DNA of 7,594 nucleotides from CAZVFX01 sp964626565. GTDB lineage: Bacteria > Myxococcota_A > UBA9042 > CAIXZC01. This document shows positions 1-5,011 of this stretch, piece after piece; position 1 is the first letter of the stretch; each line of letters opens with the position of its first letter. The stretch is from contig CAZVFX010000209.1 of the NCBI GenBank assembly GCA_964626565.1, positions 1 through 7,594 of the forward strand, written 5' to 3'. A model generated the notes under the pieces. The model saw only the letters and a list, made by a program, of their open reading frames with translations, made no database searches and had not been told where the DNA came from. The translations under genes and the position numbers were made by a program.

Positions 1-187
1 GCACTCGCTGCCTGAAACACGGCCGACATTCTCACCCCAGGTGAACGGTTACTTGTCAGTTAACCTCTCATATCAGGCTCCGTTGGCAAGAAATTAGAGC
101 GGAAAAGCGGGAACCCGGGGCCGCGCTTGCATTTGCGGGGCCGTTACGCCAACATTGCAGGCTGCAACAGGGCTGAATATCGCGTTT

Positions 188-193
188 GGAGGT
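188..193 (+). promoter_or_regulatory. Ribosome binding site of the HDAC-family gene
   Basis: GGAGGT lies 8 bases before the ATG at 202. The reading frame is open further upstream to an ATG at 127, but that codon has no comparable site, so this element decides the start. Confidence 0.8.
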
Positions 194-201
194 GCCCACA
201 A

Positions 202-1128
202 ATGTTTGGAATTTTGCAGGATCAGCTTTACCGGCGACACCGAACCGGCGCACACCCGGAGCGGGCGGAACGCCTGGATGCCATCGAGGAAGGACTCGCA
301 GCCGCTGACGACCTCGACCTCATCCCGATCCAGCCTGTGGCGTCGGACCTGGACACCATCGCCCTGGTTCACGACCGCGACTACATCGACTTCGTGAAAG
401 AGCGGGTGGAGCAAGGCTACGGTTCAATGGACGCGGATACGGTGCTTAGCCCCGACAGCTTTGACGCCGCCATTCACGCCGTCGGCGGCTCCGTGGCCGG
501 GGTCGACTCAATTATGAAGGGAGAGTTGGACCAGGCGTTTTTCGCGGTCCGGCCGCCGGGGCATCACGCCGAGCGAGCCCAGGCCATGGGCTTCTGCCTC
601 TTCAACAACGTGGCCGTCGCCGCAGCCCACCTCATTGACCGGCATGGCCTCTCCAAAGTCGCGATTTACGATTTCGACGTGCATCACGGCAACGGCACCA
701 TGCACTCGTTCTACGAAGATCCGTCGGTTTTTTACGGCTCGGTTCACCAGTGGCCCCACTACCCGGGCACCGGCCTAGCTCACGAAACCGGCCGTGGCGC
801 AGGCGCGGGCACAACTCTTAACGTCCCCCATCCCGGGGGCGCGGGAGACGAAGAATACGAGGAGGCAACCAGCCGCTTTGCGGACGCCATGGACGCGTTC
901 AAGCCCGACTTCCTGCTGGTCTCAGCCGGCTTTGACGCCCACTGGTCCGATCAACTCTCCGGACACCAGGTCACGGAGGAAGGATACGAGCAAATGGCCG
1001 CCATCCTGACCGCGGTGGCCAATACCCATTGCGGTGGCAAAATGGCGTTCTTTCTCGAAGGGGGATACAACCTCAACGCACTGAAGAACTGCGTCCCTGC
1101 CGTCGTTAGAACGGTCGTTTCGGGTTGA
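202..1128 (+). CDS. Histone deacetylase / acetylpolyamine amidohydrolase family zinc hydrolase
   Basis: This is a 308-residue single-domain member of the arginase-fold deacetylase superfamily, which removes acetyl groups from lysines, polyamines or other small amines using a catalytic zinc. The family signatures appear in order: HPERAERL near the N-terminus, RPPGHHAE (about 117-124, with the tandem active-site histidines H121 and H122), GFCLFNN (130-136), DFDVHHGNG (zinc ligands D159 and H161), SAGFDAH (third ligand D245) and EGGY (transition-state tyrosine Y289). All catalytic residues are intact. The RPPGHHAE and GFCLFNN wording resembles class II HDACs such as HDAC6 more than AcuC, but the substrate cannot be read from sequence. 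The start at 202 is chosen over an in-frame ATG at 127 because GGAGGT precedes it at good spacing and homology begins there. It is likely cytoplasmic. Its stop overlaps the promoter of the next gene, and nothing ties it functionally to rpsO. Confidence 0.93.
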   Translation: MFGILQDQLYRRHRTGAHPERAERLDAIEEGLAAADDLDLIPIQPVASDLDTIALVHDRDYIDFVKERVEQGYGSMDADTVLSPDSFDAAIHAVGGSVAGVDSIMKGELDQAFFAVRPPGHHAERAQAMGFCLFNNVAVAAAHLIDRHGLSKVAIYDFDVHHGNGTMHSFYEDPSVFYGSVHQWPHYPGTGLAHETGRGAGAGTTLNVPHPGGAGDEEYEEATSRFADAMDAFKPDFLLVSAGFDAHWSDQLSGHQVTEEGYEQMAAILTAVANTHCGGKMAFFLEGGYNLNALKNCVPAVVRTVVSG

Positions 1129-1153
1129 CAAATCTCTTCCCGCAGCATATATA
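1125..1153 (+). promoter_or_regulatory. Sigma70-type promoter for rpsO(-pnp-dut)
   Basis: A consensus -35 box TTGACA (1125-1130) is followed after exactly 17 bases by TATATA (1148-1153). The start of transcription would be near 1160, giving a leader of about 80 bases before rpsO. The -35 box contains the TGA stop of the upstream deacetylase gene. The box match and spacing are seen in the sequence; activity is inferred. Confidence 0.75.
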
Positions 1154-1183
1154 TTGCCACGCACTTTGATTTAGGGGGGGGAA

Positions 1184-1210
1184 GCGGTTACCGGACCCTC
1201 CGGTTTCTGC
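1184..1210 (+). promoter_or_regulatory. Leader hairpin, candidate S15 autoregulatory element
   Basis: The bases form a two-part hairpin. The inner stem is a perfect 6-bp pairing of ACCGGA (1190-1195) with TCCGGT (1199-1204) around a CCC loop. The outer part pairs GCGG (1184-1187) with CTGC (1207-1210), including a G.U pair (1186/1208) next to a G-C pair (1187/1207), separated from the inner stem by a 2x2 U/U loop. A G.U/G-C step in a helix is a known part of the S15 recognition site in 16S rRNA, and S15 represses its own mRNA in several bacteria. The G8 run at 1174-1181 could also pair with the C-rich loop as a pseudoknot. The regulatory role is inferred. Confidence 0.45.
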
Positions 1211-1230
1211 ACCCTTGCGAGTCAGACAGA

Positions 1231-1235
1231 GGAGG
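1231..1235 (+). promoter_or_regulatory. Ribosome binding site of rpsO
   Basis: GGAGG stands 6 bases before the ATG at 1242. It rules out the in-frame GTG or ATG-like codons upstream as the main start and gives the normal S15 length. Confidence 0.85.
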
Positions 1236-1241
1236 ATTCTC

Positions 1242-1511
1242 ATGTCGATTACCCCGGAGAAGAAAACTGAAGTTATCGGCCAGTACAAAACCCACGGCTC
1301 CGACACTGGTTCGCCGGAAGTGCAGGTTGCGCTACTGACCTCGCGCATTGCAACTCTCACCGAGCACTTCAAGACGCACAAGAAGGACCACGACTCCCGG
1401 AGAGGTTTGCTCAAGCTCGTGGGCAAGCGCAGGAAACTGCTCGACTACTTGAAATCCAAGGACATTCAAAGGTACAGGACGCTCATCTCCGAACTCGGAT
1501 TGCGTAAGTAA
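1242..1511 (+). CDS. rpsO: 30S ribosomal protein S15
   Basis: S15 is a primary-binding protein of the small ribosomal subunit that contacts the three-way junction and helix 22 of 16S rRNA and bridges to the large subunit. The 89-residue product has the family's usual length and its hallmark segments: the DTGSPEVQ motif at 21-28, the basic loop with HKKDHDSRRGLL at 46-57, and the lysine/arginine-rich KLVGKRRKLLDYL helix following it. It starts at the ATG 6 bases after a GGAGG. It has its own strong promoter and a structured leader that may let S15 repress its own synthesis. It sits upstream of pnp, the same order as in Escherichia coli and many other bacteria. Identification is essentially certain. 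Confidence 0.98.
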   Translation: MSITPEKKTEVIGQYKTHGSDTGSPEVQVALLTSRIATLTEHFKTHKKDHDSRRGLLKLVGKRRKLLDYLKSKDIQRYRTLISELGLRK

Positions 1512-1531
1512 GCATATTCGGACAACGTTGA

Positions 1532-1583
1532 TGCGGCCTATCACCGGGCTGACCATTCCATCCATCCTGGCTCCCGGGCCGCA
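1532..1583 (+). promoter_or_regulatory. Possible long stem in the rpsO-pnp spacer
   Basis: TGCGGCC (1532-1538) is perfectly complementary to GGCCGCA (1577-1583), and CGGG (1545-1548) can pair with CCCG (1573-1576) inside it, with a further CCA/TGG pairing (1553-1555/1568-1570). The result is an imperfect extended hairpin in the 138-base gap between the two genes. In E. coli this same gap holds a stem cut by RNase III, which starts PNPase autoregulation. No T-run follows, so it is not a classic terminator. The role is inferred by position. Confidence 0.4.
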
Positions 1584-1649
1584 CCCGCGCCGTAGCGTGA
1601 GTACCATAAATCGGAACGTATCGTTCACAGTTGGAGGAAGAAAGAAAAC

Positions 1650-3728
1650 ATGTATCTCAAGAAAGAAATCGAATTGGGCGGCCGGACTCTTACCATCGAG
1701 ACCGGCGAGCTCGCCAAACAGGCCGACGGCTCCGTAGTCATTCGGTACGGCGACACCATGGTGCTCGCCACTGCCACCATGTCGCAGAGCAAGAGGCCCC
1801 TGTCCTTCTTGCCCCTATTTTGCGACTTCATCGCCAAGTCCTACTCCGCCGGGAAAATTCCGGGCGGCTTTTTCAAACGTGAAGGGCGCCCCACCGAATA
1901 CGAGGTGCTCAATTCCCGGATGATCGACAGGCCGATCCGGCCCCTGTTCCCAAGCGGCTGCCGCAATGACCTGCAGGTCATCGCCATGGTACTGTCCATG
2001 GATATCGAAAACGATCCCGCAAACCTCGGTCTCCTCGGCGCATCTGCTGCCCTGAGCATTTCCGACATTCCGTGGGACGGCCCCGTCGCCTCACTGACCG
2101 TGGGCCGCATCGACGGTGAATTCGTCGTCAACCCGCTGGTTTCCCAGGAAGAAGAACTGGATCTGCAGCTGGTGGTGGCAGTGGGCCGGGAAGGGATCGT
2201 CATGGTGGAAGGTGAGGCGGACTTCCTTGGGGAGGACGTACTCCTGGACGCGTTGATGTTCGCCGAAGAGCAGGCCCGTCCCCTCCTGGACCTTCAGGAA
2301 GAGATGGCCAAAGAACTGAAAGTAGTAAAGAGGGAGATCGACCTGCCGGAAGAGCTGCCCGAACTGGAGAAAGCCATCACCAAGGCAGTGGCCGCCCCCC
2401 TCAAGAAGGCGTTGGCCATAAAGGTCAAGAAGGACCGCTACGCCGAAATCAGCCGGGTCAAAACCGAGTTGAAAGAAGGCCTCGCCGAAGAGTACGCCGA
2501 TGAAGGCGAAGCCATCGGCCGGTACTTCGACGCAGCCAAGAAGAACATCGCCCGTACCAAGTTGCTGAAAACCGGCAAACGGATTGACGGCCGGGGCGAA
2601 GCTGACATCCGCGAAATCAGCGGCCGCACCGGATTGTTGCCCCGCACCCACGGCTCCGCACTCTTCACCCGGGGCGAAACCCAGGCGCTGGTCACCGCGA
2701 CCCTGGGTACAGGCAGAGACGAACAGCGCATCGACTCCCTGCAGGGCGAGTACTTCAAGCAGTTCCTGCTGCACTACAACTTCCCGCCGTTCTGCGTCGG
2801 CGAAGTAAAGCCGCTGAGAGGCGCCTCTCGACGTGACATCGGCCACGGCAACCTGGCCGAGCGCGGCTGCAGAGGCATTCTGCCCATGCACGACGACTTC
2901 CCCTACACCATCCGCATCGTGTCGGAAGTGCTGGAATCCAACGGCTCATCTTCCATGGCCACCGTGTGCGGCGCATCCATGGCGCTCATGGACGCAGGCG
3001 TACCCATCACTTCGGCAGTGGCCGGAGTCGCCATGGGCCTCATCAAAGAGAAGGACAAGGTGTTTGTACTGTCCGACATTCTCGGCGACGAAGACCACAT
3101 GGGCGACATGGACTTCAAAATCATCGGCAATAGTGACGGCGTCTCGGCAGTACAGATGGACATCAAGATCGACGGCCTCAACAGAGAGATCCTCGACCGC
3201 GCCCTCACCCAGGCCAGGGACTCACGTCTCCACATCCTGGGCAAGATGGCAGAAGCGATTGACGCGCCCCGGGAAGAACTGTCCAACTTCGCTCCCCGTA
3301 TTACCACCATCCACATCAACAAGGAGAAGATCGGTGCACTCATCGGCCCGGGCGGCAAGAACATCCGCGGCATCATCGATGAAACCGGCGCCTCCATCGA
3401 CGTTGATGATGACGGCAAGGTAAACGTCGGCGCCACCGACGGTGAGTCCCTCCAGCGGGCGCTGGAGTTGATTGAAGGGTTTACCGCTGAAGCAGAGCTG
3501 GGCAAGAACTACATGGGCCGGGTGGTCAAGATAACCGACTTCGGTGCATTTATCGAAATCCTCCCCGGTTTGGAAGGCCTGTGCCACATCTCCGAACTGG
3601 CGGACCGCCGGGTACGACGGGTCGAAGACGTGCTCACCGAAGGTGACGAAGTACTTGTCAAGGTGATCAACATCGACGGGAAGTCCGGCAAAGTGAAGCT
3701 GTCGCGACGGGAAGCGATGAAGAGGTAG
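1650..3728 (+). CDS. pnp: Polyribonucleotide nucleotidyltransferase (PNPase)
   Basis: PNPase degrades RNA 3' to 5' with phosphate, releasing nucleoside diphosphates, and can run in reverse as a polymerase; it acts in the cytoplasm as a trimer, often within the degradosome. The 692 residues are close to the usual 700 or so and show the full domain order: first RNase PH core (about 3-145), helical linker domain (about 240-310), second catalytic RNase PH core (about 310-545), KH domain (about 550-610, with IGPGGKNIRG at 565-574) and S1 domain (about 618-690). Active-site elements are intact: RRDIGHG (394-400), the phosphate-binding SNGSSS (430-435), and the aspartates D480 and D486 in LGDEDHMGDMDF, matching E. 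coli D486 and D492 by spacing. A GGAGGAAG sequence lies upstream; its GGAGG core is 12 bases from the ATG, a little long. It is probably cotranscribed with rpsO and dut. Confidence 0.98.
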   Translation: MYLKKEIELGGRTLTIETGELAKQADGSVVIRYGDTMVLATATMSQSKRPLSFLPLFCDFIAKSYSAGKIPGGFFKREGRPTEYEVLNSRMIDRPIRPLFPSGCRNDLQVIAMVLSMDIENDPANLGLLGASAALSISDIPWDGPVASLTVGRIDGEFVVNPLVSQEEELDLQLVVAVGREGIVMVEGEADFLGEDVLLDALMFAEEQARPLLDLQEEMAKELKVVKREIDLPEELPELEKAITKAVAAPLKKALAIKVKKDRYAEISRVKTELKEGLAEEYADEGEAIGRYFDAAKKNIARTKLLKTGKRIDGRGEADIREISGRTGLLPRTHGSALFTRGETQALVTATLGTGRDEQRIDSLQGEYFKQFLLHYNFPPFCVGEVKPLRGASRRDIGHGNLAERGCRGILPMHDDFPYTIRIVSEVLESNGSSSMATVCGASMALMDAGVPITSAVAGVAMGLIKEKDKVFVLSDILGDEDHMGDMDFKIIGNSDGVSAVQMDIKIDGLNREILDRALTQARDSRLHILGKMAEAIDAPREELSNFAPRITTIHINKEKIGALIGPGGKNIRGIIDETGASIDVDDDGKVNVGATDGESLQRALELIEGFTAEAELGKNYMGRVVKITDFGAFIEILPGLEGLCHISELADRRVRRVEDVLTEGDEVLVKVINIDGKSGKVKLSRREAMKR

Positions 3729-3737
3729 CCTGCCGCC

Positions 3738-4196
3738 ATGACCGGGAATCCCCCCCCAGTCCGAATTAAACGTCTCCCCCACGGAAAAGAGTTTTCCGCC
3801 CCTCAGTATGCCACTCCGGGTTCAGTGGGGCTCGATTTGCGCGCCGCCCTCGACCGGTCCGTGGAGTTAGCTCCGGGGGCCAGGGCCCTCATTCCCACCG
3901 GCTTTGCGCTGGAAATCCCGCCCGGGCTCGAAGGACAGGTGCGCCCCCGCTCAGGCCTGGCCGTGAAAAAAGGGGTGACGGTTCTCAACTCACCGGGAAC
4001 CATCGACCCCGACTACCGGGGCGAGGTGAAAGTCATCCTGGTGAACCTCGGCGCTGAGCCGGTGTCTATCAACCCCGGCGAGCGTATCGCTCAGCTCGTT
4101 TTCGCCCCTGCAGTCCGGATCCGGTGGGCAGAGGCAGAGGAGCTGGATGCCAGCACCCGAGGAGCGGGAGGCTTCGGCCACACCGGCGTTGACTAG
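3738..4196 (+). CDS. dut: Deoxyuridine 5'-triphosphate nucleotidohydrolase (dUTPase)
   Basis: The enzyme hydrolyses dUTP to dUMP and pyrophosphate, keeping uracil out of DNA and supplying dUMP for thymidylate synthesis; the family is a homotrimer. The 152-residue protein has all five conserved motifs in order: I, GSVGLDLRA (28-36); II, RPRSGLA (69-75); III, GTIDPDYRGE (87-96) with the catalytic aspartate D90; IV, GERIAQL (114-120); and V, the mobile C-terminal RGAGGFGHTG (141-150), where His148 replaces the more usual Ser. It begins only 9 bases after the pnp stop, with AGAGG inside the pnp end as a weak ribosome binding site, which suggests an operon and translational coupling. An 8-C run covers codons 5-7. 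Confidence 0.97.
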   Translation: MTGNPPPVRIKRLPHGKEFSAPQYATPGSVGLDLRAALDRSVELAPGARALIPTGFALEIPPGLEGQVRPRSGLAVKKGVTVLNSPGTIDPDYRGEVKVILVNLGAEPVSINPGERIAQLVFAPAVRIRWAEAEELDASTRGAGGFGHTGVD

Positions 4197-4218
4197 TTTC
4201 TTCTCGCCGTTTGAAACA

Positions 4219-4253
4219 GATAATTGATAATTGACCATTGATAATTGATAATT
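4219..4253 (+). repeat. Heptanucleotide tandem repeat, five units
   Basis: Five consecutive 7-base units begin at 4219, 4226, 4233, 4240 and 4247. Four are GATAATT and the middle one is GACCATT. The array is a sharply AT-rich island in GC-rich surroundings and ends 7 bases before the glycosyltransferase ATG. Similar short heptamer arrays occur between genes in other bacteria, notably cyanobacteria. No target-site duplication or transposase is associated. Confidence 0.9.
4224..4252 (+). promoter_or_regulatory. Possible promoter inside the heptamer array
   Basis: TTGATA (4224-4229) and GATAAT (4247-4252) each match the sigma70 consensus at five of six positions and are separated by 17 bases. 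Transcription would start about 4259-4260, essentially at the ATG at 4261. Because an AT-rich repeat yields promoter-like matches easily, this is a suggestion only. Confidence 0.35.
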
Positions 4254-4260
4254 GCCTCTA

Positions 4261-4986
4261 ATGGACTACTCGATAATCATCCCCGCCTACAACGAAGAGC
4301 AGCGCATCTTCGCCTCCATCGCCGAGGTGCTGGCCTACTTCAGGAATAAAACAAAGACCTTCGAGGTTATCGTGGTGAACGACGGGTCCACGGACGACAC
4401 CGTCGGCAAGGCCCGCGAAGCTGCTTCAGGGGACAAGCGGGTGAAGATTCTAAACCTTGAAACCAACCGGGGCAAAGGCGCCGCGGTGCGGGAAGGTATG
4501 ATAGCCAGCCAGGGCGCAAAAGTTCTCCTAACCGACGCCGACCTCTCTACGCCGCTCACCGAGTTGCCGCGGCTGGAAGAGGCTCTTGACCAGGGTTTCG
4601 ACATCGCCATCGGCTCACGGGGCATGCAAGACTCCAACCTGGTGCGTAGGCAGCCACTGCTCAGGGAGTTGGCCGGCAAAGCGGGCAACCTGTTCATCCG
4701 GGTGCTGTGCCCGGCACTGTGGGAATACTCCGACACCCAGTGTGGGTTCAAGCTGTTTTCCGGGGATGTCGCCCGGCGGTTATTCCCGTTGCAACTGCTG
4801 GAGAGATTTGGATTTGATGTCGAGGTTTTGCACCTTGCCAGAAGAAGAGGGTATACTGTTGCAGAGGTGCCGGTAGTCTGGGCTCATAATACCGGCAGTA
4901 AAGTTACTCCGACTGATTACATGTACACTTTTTTTGAAGTTACGCGCGTCCGGATAAATGAGATTACAGGGAAGTACAAAGAGTGA
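4261..4986 (+). CDS. Family 2 glycosyltransferase, dolichyl-phosphate beta-glucosyltransferase (ALG5)-like
   Basis: The 241-residue protein is a GT-A fold glycosyltransferase that would move a sugar from a nucleotide donor, probably to a polyprenyl phosphate carrier at the membrane. It begins with SIIIPAYNEE (4-13), then NDGSTDD (40-46), NRGKGAAVREGM (69-80), the metal-binding TDADLSTP (91-98), IGSR (117-120), DTQCGFKLF (158-166) and ERFGFDVEVL (181-190). The DTQCGFK and FDVE combination is typical of the ALG5/DPG-synthase group rather than of general GT2 enzymes. There is no C-terminal membrane segment, unlike many bacterial polyprenyl-phosphate glycosyltransferases. The ATG at 4261 is chosen over TTG at 4252, which lies in the heptamer array; neither has a Shine-Dalgarno sequence. 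From codon 181 onward, third-position G/C falls from about 80% to about 44%. Donor and acceptor are not determinable from sequence. Confidence 0.9.
   Translation: MDYSIIIPAYNEEQRIFASIAEVLAYFRNKTKTFEVIVVNDGSTDDTVGKAREAASGDKRVKILNLETNRGKGAAVREGMIASQGAKVLLTDADLSTPLTELPRLEEALDQGFDIAIGSRGMQDSNLVRRQPLLRELAGKAGNLFIRVLCPALWEYSDTQCGFKLFSGDVARRLFPLQLLERFGFDVEVLHLARRRGYTVAEVPVVWAHNTGSKVTPTDYMYTFFEVTRVRINEITGKYKE
4828..4857 (+). promoter_or_regulatory. Possible internal promoter for the S41 protease gene
   Basis: TTGCAC (4828-4833) and TATACT (4852-4857) are spaced by 18 bases within the AT-richer end of the glycosyltransferase gene. Each box is a good partial match to the sigma70 consensus. It would give a leader of about 150 bases ahead of the protease start. 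It overlaps coding sequence, so chance occurrence is possible. Confidence 0.35.
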
Positions 4987-5000
4987 TTCCCCGGACGTAT

Positions 5001-5005
5001 GGAGG
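5001..5005 (+). promoter_or_regulatory. Ribosome binding site of the S41 protease gene
   Basis: GGAGG sits 6 bases before the ATG at 5012. It favours this start over the in-frame ATG at 4958, which would overlap the glycosyltransferase gene and bury the signal peptide behind 18 extra residues. Confidence 0.85.
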
Positions 5006-5011
5006 CCTGAG

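Noticed and set aside
47..65. GGTTA/TAACC inverted repeat upstream of the deacetylase gene
   Set aside because: Only 5 bp with a 9-base loop and no adjacent T-run or promoter; expected by chance.
2..97. Open + frame of 31 codons ending in TAG at 95-97, possibly the 3' end of an upstream gene
   Set aside because: Too short to recognise and cut by the window edge; no family motif is visible, though its GYLSVNLSY wording would not be out of place in a beta-strand. Not supportable as a gene.
127..201. N-terminal extension of the deacetylase from an ATG at 127
   Set aside because: The ATG at 202 has GGAGGT at 8 bases and starts where family similarity begins; the extra 25 residues look like untranslated leader.
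2091..2891. Long open frame on the minus strand opposite pnp
   Set aside because: It mirrors the codon bias of pnp, has no family motif, and pnp is certain in this region.
4196..4217. GTTTC/GAAAC inverted repeat after dut as a terminator
   Set aside because: The stem is only 5 bp with a 12-base loop and is not followed by a T-run.
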